Shown piece after piece: positions 26,771 to 38,861 of a stretch of DNA of 64,000 bases (positions are counted from its first letter, which is position 1; each line of letters opens with the position of its first letter). Both the position numbers and the translations under genes were made by a program. The stretch is from Dallia pectoralis (taxonomy: Eukaryota; Chordata; Actinopteri; Esociformes; Umbridae), in the NCBI GenBank assembly GCA_029465975.1, contig CM055730.1:17577918-17641917 (forward strand). Reading direction: 5' to 3'. The notes under the pieces are model-generated. The model was not told the DNA's origin, searched no databases, and was given only the letters and a program-made list of their open reading frames with translations.

Positions 26771-28253
26771 GGTTAACTTATGATAGTGTAGTTTATGAAT
26801 TATTAGATGCATTTTTTAACTGCAAAGAGTCTTATAAAATAGAATTGTTCGAATGTGAAGACTTTGGTAATTTTTTTGTAACTGTTCTGCTGTTGCAACA
26901 GACACTAGTCTGAGCACAAATCGTCTTCCAGTTTGACTGCACCTTTTATAAATGCAGATCCTATAGATGTGGAGGCAAACACTCTTATTCAGAATAAGTT
27001 AAAAGCAAATGTGGGTTCACTGTCTTGCTTACGAATAGAAAATAATATTTTACCACTCGCTAGCAAGGGGATTTAATCCAACCACCTTTTGATAACTAGG
27101 CAGATGTCTGATTACAGTTAGGGTTCCTGGTGTCTCTCCCATGACATACAGAAATGCTATACTCACCCACACTAACACACAACACACACCAACACACTTA
27201 AGAAGCGGTCCAAAATCTTCTCATTTCCTTCACCATGTCCTTCTGCTCATGTTTCTTCTCCTCCAGCTGGCAGGCTATGTGGACTCCAGAGAGACGTAGT
27301 TCTGATGAATGGTACTTCCTCACAGTTTCAATTAAAAATCATTTATGGCCGCCCTTAATCGTTTTTATTGGCTGGGGCTGATGTTTGCTCATGACAGTTA
27401 CTGTGCTGGACTCGTTATCTGTCATGTATGTGCAGACATATATATTATCTATTTCAATAAAAGCCTTCGCATGATATTTAAATATTTAGTCTAAAAGGCA
27501 TTATCCGCATAAATAATTATTTTGAGATATTGATCATAACAGATTTCCCATCCCAGATCTCAGAACTGTTTTGTGGCGAATACTTTTCTGACAATGATGT
27601 TCTCACCTTGAGGGCATCACAAGGGCAGAGTATTAAAACCCTTAAACATTACTGAAACAGATATCTCAGTACTGCCTGCACTTAGGCAAAAATTATACAT
27701 ATTAATATTATCACAACTCCCCTCGCCATTCTACCGCCATCTACAGGCAGGCTTCGGTTTTCGTCGTCACCGGCTTTCTAGTGCCACCGCCCCCTCATCA
27801 CTACATTATCTCGTCATTTACACACACCTAATGTTCCCTCATTAGTACTCATATATGGGTTTCCTGTGTTTGTCCATGTCTTTGTGTGGTTGTGATGAAT
27901 ACGGCCAGACAGAATCAAATAAGTTCCAATCGCATCTGCCGGATCTGAACACTCAGAGGACTGCGGTCCCAAACACCGATGCCAGAATCCGATGGGTTGG
28001 GCTAGAGCCAGAACACACATAGTGAGAGTCTGATAATGTGTCAGTATCGATAAAAGTTACTGGCTGGAAATGCACCAATCACTGGTTACTTTAACCAGCA
28101 TCGTTACCGTTGTCCAAATTCACGAATTAAAACCGTGTGACCCAAACCAGCAAAAGCTGCATTGCTAGTGGAAACTAACTCGGCTTCATCATGAGAAAAT
28201 GTTTAGAGAACGTCATTGTGCAACAAACGACACTTGAGAACTCACTTAACCGC

Positions 28254-28255
<2 letters not shown>

Positions 28256-28315
<60 letters not shown>
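28256..28315. repeat. (CA)n microsatellite
   Basis: About 30 CA units. Confidence 0.97.
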
Positions 28316-28318
<3 letters not shown>

Positions 28319-28892
28319 CATTTTGTTTATCCTTCCCAGTAGAATCAGTCATGGTGCCTCACAAACCCATCATCAAACACAAGTCAATCCCCCCCCACCC
28401 CCCCGTTGCTGTTGACCCAGAAGTGAACCGTTCATTATCTCCTCTCCAACACAAATGGTACCTTTAAACAAGCGGGCATGACAGAACATACAACTGTACA
28501 GTCTACTGAAACACATAGCATCACTTACCCAAACGAAACTGATAAAACCCAGAGGGAAGGATGTATTTTACTCAATTACATCCAACACGAATGCTTCATA
28601 ATGACAACGGCCATTTCATGTTGTGCACAGGGAAGACTGGTAAATAATATACATATATAATTACTTAGCCCAACTTGTGGCCCCTGCCATGAGTCGATCA
28701 CCCTCCTAGCCACCCTGCACTGTCTAATGTTAGGATGGTGGGGTCTTATCTTATGTCCCTAGAGACCCATGAATACGGGCTTCTCTGGCTTCACACAAAG
28801 CCTGTGTTGACATTCCAGAAGACCAATCCTTGTGCAAACACACCAGGACGAAACAGCTCCTCACACCCCGCAGATGGCTAAGCTGAGTGGGT

Positions 28893-28894
<2 letters not shown>

Positions 28895-28930
<36 letters not shown>

Positions 28931-28950
28931 CGTGTGTGTGTGTGTGTGTG
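28895..28950. repeat. (GT)n-(GC)n-(GT)n microsatellite
   Basis: GT run, then gcgcgcgcgc, then GT again; alternating purine-pyrimidine throughout, so Z-DNA is possible. Confidence 0.93.
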
Positions 28951-28959
28951 GGGCTCAGC

Positions 28960-30510
28960 CAGGGGTTGCAATAACAGATTATGGAACGTGTTCCTCAGAA
29001 CATTTATTTTTTACTGAAGAAAATTAACTTCAATTTACTTAATTGTTTTTGGAGACTGATGGTGCCAGTTGAACAAACAACATTGTCCCGCACTAATAGT
29101 TACTGTAGTTCTGCTGAACTAAGGGTTTCAAGATCTATGGTTTCTTGTACTTTCTAGGCCGTCACACACAGCTACCCCCTCTCTCTATAGAAGTTAGCCA
29201 AGGCTAATATTGCAGGTCTTAGGGGTTAGGCCTCAGAATGTTTAGGGAACCTAAAAGTAAACTCTATCTATGGGAAAGCCAACACTTAGTCAGGGTGTAG
29301 TCGGAGTTGAAGAAGATTGACAGTATCTTTTAGCCGGAAAAGTCTAATCTTGCCATCACCCCTGGGGTGCAGTTTAATAATACAATATATGAATACCTCG
29401 CCAAGAAAATACATGATATCTATAAATTTACTGAATCAATGTAAAAATTAGTTTTGAGCTTGTAGCTCAAGCGTTTCAAGGCAATCTCAAGGGAATGTAG
29501 AAGAATATGCTGGTCATGTCTAGTCAAGTGCAAATGTATTGGCATCCCTGATGAAGTGCAAGAACGAGTGTATAATATAAATTATACTAAAGCTAACACT
29601 GAGCTATAATTTACACCTGCGGGGGTTCAGAGATTATGTGATTTGATATAGTGATACAATGGCCCAGAGAAAGACACAATACTTTGTTAAGGAGTTCTCT
29701 CGTTTTAGTTCACTGGCAGGTTTGAAATGGGGTTTCGGTTAACCATTCATTTGAGGATATTCGTATATATTCTTGTGGTTATTGTACTGCTTGAGGATAC
29801 AGAGATAAGCAACGTTCTGGCTAAACATTCCTAGTATTTGTCTTACTGCCACCGATCTTAACCAGAGTCTCAGAATGAATAGAAGCTCTATACAATTAGA
29901 GATCCCCTTATTCTATTATAAAGCAGGCATATGTTTATTATCTATAGATGTGCTTCATTCTCTACTCCCCCGAGCACCTATGTTGTGTAGGCCAAGAGCA
30001 CCATTTAGATATCAATGTAACCCACAACATTATTAGCCTGCAAAATGCATTCATATCTGAATTTCAACCTGTACTGTGGTCACGTGGCAAAGAGAATGGA
30101 GGTCACACAGGAGGCATATGTAATTGGATCATCTTCGCTCGATTCCCGTGCTAGTTCGTGTGTCTGTGAGCTCAATGACTGTTGGCCATGGAATACGCTC
30201 TCCTCTGGCACAAATGTGCCAGTGCATATACTTTCTGGTTGAGCAAGCTGCGTGACAAATAGATGAAGTGGCTTGGTGAGATGTGCATTGTAAGACAAAA
30301 CAGGCAAAGCAATAATTCCAAATTGGACATCATTGATGAAAAAAAATGTATGTACACAATTTACATACAAAGAAACAAAAAAAGATTTAGAAAATTTGGG
30401 GTTACTGTGTTAACTTGAGGATGAATTCATCTTAACTTGCATCCATGTTAAGAAGAAATCAGTGCCCTGTGGTTCAAGACAAAACCCTCTCTTCAAATTC
30501 AGTATACACG
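28960..30510. other. Intergenic DNA without a recognised gene
   Basis: AT-rich, no repeat or gene family recognised. Confidence 0.55.
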
Positions 30511-30512
30511 TG

Positions 30513-31078
30513 TAGAAGCCAGACGTGTGTATGGTCCAGACGTGTGTATGTGCCAGACGTGTGTATGTGCCAAATGTGTGTATGTGCCGGACGTGTGTAT
30601 GTGCCGGACGTGTGTATGTGCCAGACGTGTGTATGTGCCAGACGTGTGTATGTGCCAGACGTGTGTATGTGCCAGACGTGTGTATGGGCCAGACGTGTGT
30701 ATGTGCCAGACGTGTGTATGTGCCAGATGTGTGTATGTGCCAAACGTGTGTATGTGCCGGACGTGTGTATGTGCCAGACGTGTGTATGTGCCAGACGTGT
30801 GTATGTGCCAGACGTGTGTATGTGCCAGACGTGTGTATGTGCCAGACATGTGTATGTGCCAGACGTGTGTATGTGCCAGACGTGTGTATGTGCCAGACAT
30901 GTGTATGTGCCAGACGTGTGTATGTGCCAGATATGTGTATGTGCCAGACATGTGTATGTACCAGATATGTGTATGTGCCAGATGTGTGTATGTGCCAGAC
31001 ATGTGTATGTGCCAGACGTGTGTATGTGCCAGACATGTGTATGTGCCAGACGTGTGTATGTGCCAGACGTGTTCCAGA
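30513..31078. repeat. 17-bp minisatellite
   Basis: About 33 copies of gtgtgtatgtgccagac, with occasional agatg, agaca and cggac variants. No stops in several frames. It ends at 31,078 and an ACC array begins 60 bp later. Confidence 0.96.
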
Positions 31079-31140
31079 CGACCCCTGGAGAGGGGCTGTG
31101 CTGTGTGTCTAACGGTGCTTTACCCAGGGTTGATATCCGA

Positions 31141-32276
31141 TCACCACCACCACAACCATCAACCAACATCACACCACCACCACCACCACCATCACCACCA
31201 CCCACCACCACCACCACCACCACCATCACCACCACCACCACCACCACCACCATCACACCATCACCACCACCCACCACCATCATCACACCACCATCACCAC
31301 CACCCACCACCACCATCACACCACCACCACCACCATCACACCATCACCACCACCCACTACCACCATCACACCACCACCACCATCACCACCACCACCATCA
31401 CACCATCACCACCACCCACCACCATCATCACACCACCACCACCATCACACCACCACCATCATACCACCACCACCACCATCACACCACCACCACCACCACC
31501 ATCACCACCACCCACTACCACCATCACACCACCATCACCATCACCACCACCACCACCATCACACCATCACCACCACCCACCACCACCATCACACCACCAC
31601 CACCACCATCACACCATCACCACCACCCACTACCACCATCACCACCACCATCACACCATCACCACCACCCACCACCACTACCACCACCATCACACCACCA
31701 CCACTACCACCACCACCACCACCACCATCACACCACCACTACCACCACCACCACCACCATCTCCACCACCACCACCATCACACCACCACCACTACCACCA
31801 CCACCACCACCATCTCCACCACCACCACCATCACACCACCACCACCACCATCACACCATCACCACCACCCACTACCACCATCACACCACCACCACCATCA
31901 CACCATTACCACCACCACCACCACCACCACCCTCTCCACCTCCAACACCACCACCACCACCATCACTACCACCATCACACCATCACCACCACCATCTCCA
32001 CCACCACCATCACACCACCACCATCACACCATCACCACCACCCATCACCACCACCACCACCATCACACCACCACCACTACCACCACCACCACCACCACCA
32101 TCACACCACCACCCTCTCCACCACCACCACCACCACCACCACTACCACCACCACTACCACCATCACTATTACCACCACACCATCACCACCACCACCACCA
32201 CCATCTCCACCACCACCATCACACCACCACCACCACACCACCTCCACCACCACCACCATAACCACCACCACCACAG
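31141..32276. repeat. ACC/ATC trinucleotide array
   Basis: More than 1.1 kb of accacc with interspersed atcaca, cccacc and ctacc. Plus strand has virtually no G, so strand asymmetry is extreme. Open frames of mixed His, Pro, Thr and Ser are artefacts. Confidence 0.96.
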
Positions 32277-32789
32277 CCTCTCTCCCTCTATAACTATGCA
32301 ACTCTCATGGATGTAAACCTAACATCTCTGTATCCTCAAACTATGCTACTCTATCTATTTTCCAACCCTCCAGGGCATATCCCGGCCTTTCCTTCCCTCT
32401 GTTTGGCGGAAAAAGAGAAAGGTTGTTTTTTGTTGTTTATACATTTCCCTCCAAGGCCTCTCCGATTTCTGTGACATGAGTGAACATGCTGAGTGGAAGA
32501 AGCACCATGGAGTAACAGTGATGGGAGTGTGTGGCAGATTGGGGGTTCTCAAAGCCAGACAAGTTAAAGCCTGATTACTGAGGATGGAAAGTTTTAGGGG
32601 AAACTACTTCAATCAAACATGCGTTGCTGAATTCATGCGGCAGATTTTTTTCAGTGGTCAAATTACCTCACAGTCAGTTTTTGGTACCATTATAAAATAA
32701 CAATGCCAATGCAGGCCTCGCTGACAGATATTATATGTCCTTTTTAATACTATTCATTTTGGACGGTCTTGATGCTCATTGCAGGCAAA

Positions 32790-33745
32790 AATGAATCGAT
32801 TGTAGCCAGAATAATTGCTTTACAGAGTTCCAGTAACAAACACATCTCAACAAAAAAATCCAGAGAAGACTGTGTGAATCGGCTGGAACTGCGAGAAAGA
32901 CACCACTACTAGGGGACACCAATAATATGAAGAGACTTCGTTGGACCAATAAATACAAGAAATCGACATTTGACCCGGTAGAAATCTGTCAATTGGTCCA
33001 ATTTGTGAGATGGCTTTGTGAGATGAAGAGTTGGTGAACGAATGATCTTTGCATGTGTGGTTCCCAACATGCAGCATAGAGGATGAGGTGTGATGGTATG
33101 GGGGTGCTTTGATATTGACACACTTCTTGATTAATCTAGAATTCAGCCTAAACCTGCATAGCTAACACAGCATTCTGCAGCATTACGCCATCCTATCTGG
33201 TTTGCATTTACTGGAACTATACGTTTTTTTTTAACAGAAGAATGAACCAAAGAAAACCTCCAGGCTGTGCAAGGGCTGTTTGAACAAGAAGGAGAATGAT
33301 AAAGTTCTGCATTAGATGACTGGTCCTTCTCAATATCCCTACCTCAAGTGATAAAGTTCTGCATAAGATGACTGGTCCTTCTCAATATCCCTACCTCAAG
33401 TGATAAAGTTCTGCATTAGATGACTGGTCCTTCTCAATATCCCTACCTCAAGTGATAAAGTTCTGCATAAGATGACTGGTCCTTCTCAATATCCCTACCT
33501 CAAGTGATAAAGTTCTGCATTAGATGACTGGTCCTTCTCAATATCCCTACCTCAAGTGATAAAGTTCTGCATAAGATGACTGGTCCTTCTCAATCTTTCT
33601 ACTACGAGTGATAAAGTTCTGCATTAGATGACCGGGCCTTCTCAATCTCTCTACCTCGATCTCATTGAAATGTGAAGGAAAAGCAGCCAACAAGAGCTCA
33701 GCAATTAAAGCTGTAAGCCATGGAGACATTTGGTACAATTGCTCC
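32790..33745 (+). mobile_element. Tc1-like transposon relic, family B, with internal minisatellite
   Basis: Ordered blocks of a Tc1-like transposase are present: cagtaacaaacacatctcaa, aaagacaccactactagggg (HTH linker), gacccggtagaaatctgtc, gaacgaatgatctttgcatg, gaggtgtgatggtatggggg (GVMVWGC region), acctccaggctgtgcaaggg, then gtgaaggaaaagcagccaac. Frames are broken. At the segment that precedes the DLNPIE block, a 52-bp unit has expanded to about seven copies. It is inactive. Confidence 0.75.
33294..33657 (+). repeat. 52-bp minisatellite inside the family B Tc1 relic, alternating dimer
   Basis: Seven copies of a unit starting gataaagttctgcat. The base after gcat alternates T,A,T,A,T,A,T (gcattagatg / gcataagatg), so the array is built from 104-bp dimers. 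The last two copies have diverged (caatctttctactacg, ccgggcc). Confidence 0.95.
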
Positions 33746-33749
33746 TCTA

Positions 33750-34680
33750 TCGCTAACTATGTTTCAATGAAGCACCATAATCTTGCAAAAATGTTACGTT
33801 TTCCTTATGTGATTAAAGCGACACTTAATGAATAGAGCTTTTATCAATCGGTTTAATGGCAAATGACCTACATGTTATCCTAAATCTACCGTTCACTCTA
33901 CTAAATTAAATCATATTTATTAACCCAATTAATTGACCAGTCCACACCCACTAAACCATTTGAATTGGCTGATATTATTTAAACAATTATTAGACCTCTC
34001 TCTTATGATTTTTTTTTTAGAAACCAGTACATTCTTTATTGAATAATAACAACTTGTAATCAACACAGCCACTTGTTTTTCATCTTTTATTCTGCAAATG
34101 TGACAATTGCAAATAACATCTTATTGGTCCGGTAAAAAAAAACACTTGAATGATTTAATACTTTCGTTTTTCAGATGTAATGTTCTGATGTGAATTTGGA
34201 GTCTATCTATAGGTCTAGATGAAGCAACATTTTCCATCATCTTTTTCAATCATATACAAATATCCAGAAATAATGTCCTTTCCAATGCAAAACTAAGAAA
34301 GAATACAATTACTGGATAAAATAATGCATTATCTACGTAAGAAAGTTATTAGCAGACTATAAAATGTACAGTATTTAAATTTTAACTTAATATTCACATT
34401 TATATATAAAACGTATGAAACCTGGATCATTCAAACACCCACTACTAAAAAATAGCTTTGCTTCTGTTACCTCTGAAAGACAATTTTAAATTATGGTAAT
34501 AAACACAATGGATTATTTATTCTTTATTATCAGCATTATTAATATTATTCTTCTTTATTACTATTTTTGTTCCTTATGATTTCTACCTTTCGATTTCATT
34601 TTCAAAAAAACGTAAGTCAATAAATTAAACATGCTACCTCTTTCCCTGAAAGCCAATACTTTAATGTGTCATTGAGCGAG
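33750..34680. other. AT-rich DNA downstream of fgfr2
   Basis: Contains minus-strand AATAAA at about 34,514-34,556 and ATTAAA at 34,660-34,665, which are possible distal polyadenylation signals for fgfr2. Otherwise nothing recognised. Confidence 0.4.
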
Positions 34681-34681
34681 A

Positions 34682-35695
34682 CAGGTGTGTATGTGAGTGT
34701 GTTGGTGTGTATGTGAGTGTGTTGGTGTGTATGTGAGTGTGTTGGTGTGTATGTGAGTGTGTTGGTGTGTATGTGAGTGTGCTGATGTGTATGTGAGTGT
34801 GTTGGTGTTTATGTGAGTGTGTTGGTGTTTATGTGAGTGTGTTGGTGTTTATGTGAGTGTGTTGATGTGTATGTGTGTGTGTTGGTGTGTATGTGAGTGT
34901 GTTGGTGTGTATGTGAGTGTGCTGATGTGTATGTGAGTGTGTTGGTGTTTAGGTGAGTGTGTTGGTGTTTATGTGAGTGTGTTGGTGTTTATGTGAGTGT
35001 GTTGGTGTTTATGTGAGTGTGTTGATGTGTATGTGTGTGTGTTGATGTGTATGTATGTGTGTTGATGTGTATGTGAGTGTGTTGATGTGTATGTATGTGT
35101 GTTGATGTGTATGTGAGTGTGTTGATGTGTATGTGAGTGTGTTGATGTGATTGTGTTGGTGTGTAGGTGAGTGTGTTGGTGTTTATGTGAGTGTGTTGAT
35201 GTGTATGTGAGTGTGTTGGTGTGTATGTGAGTGTGTTGGTGTGTATGCGAGTGTGTTGGTGTGTATGTGAGTGTGTTGATGTGTATGTGAGTGTGTTGGT
35301 GTTTATGTGAGTGTGTTGATGTGATTGTGTTGGTGTGTATGTGAGTGTGTTGGTGTGTATGTGAGTGTGTTGGTGTGTATGTGAGTGTGTTGATGTGTAT
35401 GTGAGTGTGTTGGTGTGTATGTGAGTGTGTTGGTGTGTATGCGAGTGTGTTGGTGTGTATGTGAGTGTGTTGGTGTGTATGTGAGTGTGTTGATGTGTAT
35501 GTGAGTGTGTTGATGTGTATGTGAGTGTGTTGATGTGTATGTGAGTGTGTTGATGTGTATGTGAGTGTGTTGATGTGTGTGTTAGTGTGTTGATGTGAGT
35601 GTGTTGGTGTGTATGTGAGTGTGTTGGTGTGTATGTGAGTGTGTTGGTGTGTATGTGAGTGTGTTGGTGTGTATGTGAGTGTGTTGGTGTGTATG
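34682..35695. repeat. 20-bp GT-rich minisatellite
   Basis: About 50 copies of gtgtgttggtgtgtatgtga, with variants ttgatg, gtttatg and tgcgag. It lies just past the probable fgfr2 3' UTR. Confidence 0.96.
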
Positions 35696-36112
35696 TGTAC
35701 ACATGTATTCGTACCTGTGTTGTTGTGTGTGTGTGTGTATACAGGTATGCGTACCTGTGTTGGTGTGTGTGTGTATACATGTATGCGTACCTGTGTTGGT
35801 GTGTGTGTATACATGTGTGCGTACCTGTGTTGGTGTGTGTGTGTATACATGAATGCGTACCTGTGTTGGTGTGTGTGTGTGTGTATACATGTATGCGTAC
35901 CTGTGTTGGTGTGTGTATACATGTATGCGTACCTGTGTTGGTGTGTGTGTATACATGTGTGCGTACCTGTGTTGGTGTGTATGTGTATACATGTTTGCGT
36001 ACCAGTGTTGGTGTGTGTGTGTGTGTATACATGTATGCGTACCTGTGTTGGTGTGTGTGTGTGTATACATGTATGCGTACCTGTGTTGGTGTGTGTGTGT
36101 GTGTGTGTACAC
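35696..36112. repeat. Second GT-rich array, about 34-40-bp unit
   Basis: Around 11-12 copies of gcgtacctgtgttggtgtgt followed by a variable GT run and atacatgta. Unit length varies only by the GT run. It adjoins the 20-bp array. Confidence 0.93.
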
Positions 36113-36119
36113 AGGTATT

Positions 36120-36910
36120 TTAAAGAGCACAAGTAGACAGAACAATGTTCACACCTGTTTCAAACCAAATGAGGGAGGAGCAGGAAAAGAAGGGGACAAT
36201 TATTCTGGAGTCAATGCAAAAAAATTATATATATATATATAATATATATTTATACATATTTGAATATATTTACAAATATACCCAGCACAATAGACTGTGT
36301 ATTGTGTTCCTCTCCATAATAATTATAAGTGTGTGGGCTTATCAAAAGAAGGTGAAAAGTAAATTGTACAAGATATAGCAGATATGCGCTTTCCTATTCA
36401 TTTCTTTTTGTTAGTCAATGATTCATCTCAGTCCGTTCTGCTTCCTCATTTTAGGTACCTTGTTTTTTTCTTCCTCACTTCATTGTGGTCCATACTTTCC
36501 CTCTGGGAACAAACAACATTTTTGGAATGCAAGCCAACGGAATGGAGTCCCGGAACGCAAAAGTGTGCACTCCTTGTGGAAAACAACAGTAACAAAAAAA
36601 CACAGAGAGGCGCTTGTGAACAGCTGTTCATTCAGTCCGTCTAGAAGCCCTCACCGAGGCTCCCTGTCCTCTCCTTAAGACCATGGAAATGTGTATGAGC
36701 GTGTGCATGTGTGTGTTCAGTTTTAACAGCAGCGCTGCCACCAGCCCAGTCCCGTTCGGGAAGTTAGGGAACCAGGGGAATGGTGGAGGAGGGGTTGAGG
36801 GGTGGGTGGTTAGGTGAGGAGATTTCCCAGCATGTCTTTATGGAAGTGTTTTTGTGAGGGTGGGTTTGAAGGGTGAGGGCCAGACCGGGGGGGGTTGAGG
36901 AGGAAAGGCC
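36120..36910 (-). other. fgfr2: Probable fgfr2 3' UTR (proximal part)
   Basis: The stretch follows the stop codon without a splice signal I would trust. The transcript strand becomes AT-rich towards 36,230 and contains UGUAAAUA at 36,267-36,274, a Pumilio-type element. No AATAAA is present before the GT-rich array at 36.1 kb. AATAAA and ATTAAA occur on the minus strand only at about 34,5xx-34,665, so the UTR either ends at a weak signal or runs through the array. Confidence 0.45.
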
Positions 36911-37075
36911 TCATGTTTTGACACCCCCGTTGATGTGCTGGTACTTGGGGAGACAGGGCTCGTCCGGTAGGGGGTCGTGGGAGAACACAGAGTCGTCGCC
37001 AGAGGAACAGGAGCTGCGTGTGTCCTGGAAGCTGGGAGAATACTGCTCTGCTGGGGCACATAGGTCAAGATACTC
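36911..37075 (-). CDS. fgfr2: fgfr2 terminal coding exon: C-terminal tail and stop
   Basis: Coding part is 165 nt including TGA at 36,911-36,913, after acceptor ttctgtgtag. It encodes EYLDLCAPAEQYSPSFQDTR, SSCSSGDDSVFSHDPLPDEP, then CLPKYQHINGGVKT. The Tyr of NE/EYLDL is the PLC-gamma docking site. The end HINGGVKT corresponds to the full-length (C1) tail of FGFR2 and rules out FGFR1, whose tail ends differently. No alternative shortened tail exon was recognised, though the 3.6-kb intron is mostly repeats. Confidence 0.97.
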   Translation of the reverse strand, partial: EYLDLCAPAEQYSPSFQDTRSSCSSGDDSVFSHDPLPDEPCLPKYQHINGGVKT

Positions 37076-37780
37076 CTACACAGAAGAGAGAAGAAAAGAG
37101 TGAGATATTTCATAGTAAAACAGAACACAGAGAAGAAGTAGAGGCACAGAAAAACAAATGGGACATAGCTCAACAGAGACGACCGTGGATGGGAATGGAG
37201 TATCCTCGTCATAATTGGATTCATTTCAGTAAACCACAAATGACTCCTCATGTTAAACAGAAAAACTTTTAAAATATTGGGAAAAAATATTTGCACAAAA
37301 GAAAGACTTGCTGAACGGTTTTGGGCTAGAAAGAGAGTTCACATTGAGCAATGTAGAGCTAGTTGGTCAAATCCTCACTACAAAAAGTGGTTCAACGTGT
37401 GGCTTGGTGAGCGAGCATGTGAGAGACGTGGAGGGACAGAATAAGAAATAGAAAGGGAAGCTGAGAAAAGATTGGGGCAGTGTGAGAAGAGAGGTAGGGA
37501 ATAAGAGAGAAGAAGAGAGTCTTCAAATACAGCGGAGGGACACCTAACTCTTGGCCCCAATCTAAATCTCCAATACAAGTCCCCCTACGATGCAGTCCAA
37601 ACAATCCTTTTATCTGAAATTGGAACATGGATTTGAACGCAGTAGGGAGATGAAGTGGATTTACATAACCTTCAGTGCTCACCCACAACAGAGGGATATA
37701 TATATATATAAATACACTGATGACCAATATGCTGTTGGTCCTATGCATGCAGTCAAAACATTGCCGACCCGCCGAGGCAT

Positions 37781-38500
37781 GGTGTCCTGTGGTATCTGGA
37801 ACCAAGACATTAGCAGCAGATCCCTGAAGGTGTCCTGTGGTATCTGGCACCAAGACATTAGCAGCAGATCCCTGAAGGTGTCCTGTGGTATTTGGCACCA
37901 AGACATTAGCAGCAGATCCCTGAAGGTGTCCTGTGGTATCTGGCACCAAGACATTAGCAGCAGATCCCTGAAGGTGTCCTGTGGTATTTGGCACCAAGAC
38001 ATTAGCAGCAGATCCCTGAAGGTGTCCTGTGGTATCTGGCACCAAGACATTAACAGCAGATCCCTGAAGGTGTCCTGTGGTATCTGACACCAAGACATCA
38101 GCAGCAGATCCCTGAAGGTGTCCTGTGGTATCTGGCACCAAGACATTAGCAGCAGATCCCTGAAGGTGTCCTGTGGTATCTGGCACCAAGACATTAGCAG
38201 CAGATCCCTGAAAGTGTCCTGTGGTATTTGGCACCAAGACATTAGCAGCAGATCCCTGAAGGTGTCCTGTGGTATCTGGCACCAAGACATTAACAGCAGA
38301 TCCCTGAAGGTGTCCTGTGGTATCTGGCACCAAGACATTAACAGCAGATCCCTGAAGGTGTCCTGTGGTATCTGACACCAAGACATCAGCAGCAGATCCC
38401 TGAAGGTGTCCTGTGGTATCTGGTTCCAAGACATTAGCAGCAGACCCCTGAAGGTGTCTTGTGGTATCTGACACCAAGACATCAGCAGCAGATTCTTCAA
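37781..38500 (-). repeat. 48-bp minisatellite made from transposase coding sequence
   Basis: Fifteen copies start at exact 48-bp steps from 37,781 to 38,453 with no indels. On the minus strand each encodes LLLMSWCQIPQDTFRD, leaving one frame open for about 270 codons. Variants (tttggc, ttaacagc, tctgac with catcagc) recur as a block, showing duplication of several units at a time. The unit is the C-terminal block seen once at 24.1 kb. Confidence 0.95.
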
Positions 38501-38861
38501 GTCCTGTAAGTTGCGAGGTGGAGCCGCCGTAGATTAGACTGGTCCAGCACATCACACAGATGCTCTATCGGATTTAGATCAGGGTCATTTGAAGTTCAGG
38601 GTAACGCATTGAACGTTTCATTATGTTCCTCAAACCATTCCCAAACTATGTGTGCAGTGTGGCCGGGCGCCTTATCCTGTTGAATGAGGCCAGTGTCATC
38701 AGGGACTACCATTATCATGAAGGGGTGTACTTGGCCTGCAACAATGTCTTGGTTGGGGGCACGTGTCCAATTGGTGTCCACAAGAATGCCCGGACCCAAG
38801 GATTCCCAGCCCAACATTGGCCAAAGCAATGAGCCTTAGACGCCCAACACCCTGTCGCCGG

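Larger units (their letters stand above)
24670..28250. other. Intergenic DNA with small repeats, no recognised gene
   Basis: Contains a GCAG run (25,218-25,253), a GA-rich tract (25,540-25,592), seven 15-bp copies of tgttagcatggtaaa (25,787-25,880), and at 26,570-26,770 a dispersed repeat ending gaggaaccaggctttgaggg. Confidence 0.6.

Noticed and set aside
30445..32316. 623- and 588-codon frames with Cys-rich then His/Pro-rich repeats
   Set aside because: Produced by the 17-bp array followed by the ACC/ATC array; not a protein.
33294..33657. CRISPR-like 52-bp spaced repeats
   Set aside because: The whole 52-bp unit repeats with no variable spacers, inside a Tc1 relic.
34969..36132. 387-codon His/Thr frame and opposite Cys/Val frame
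   Set aside because: Artefact of the 20-bp GT-rich array, partly in the probable fgfr2 3' region.
37392..38555. 387-codon minus-strand frame with a 16-residue repeat as a new repeat protein
   Set aside because: It is a shifted frame through the 48-bp array inside a dead Tc1 element and intron sequence.
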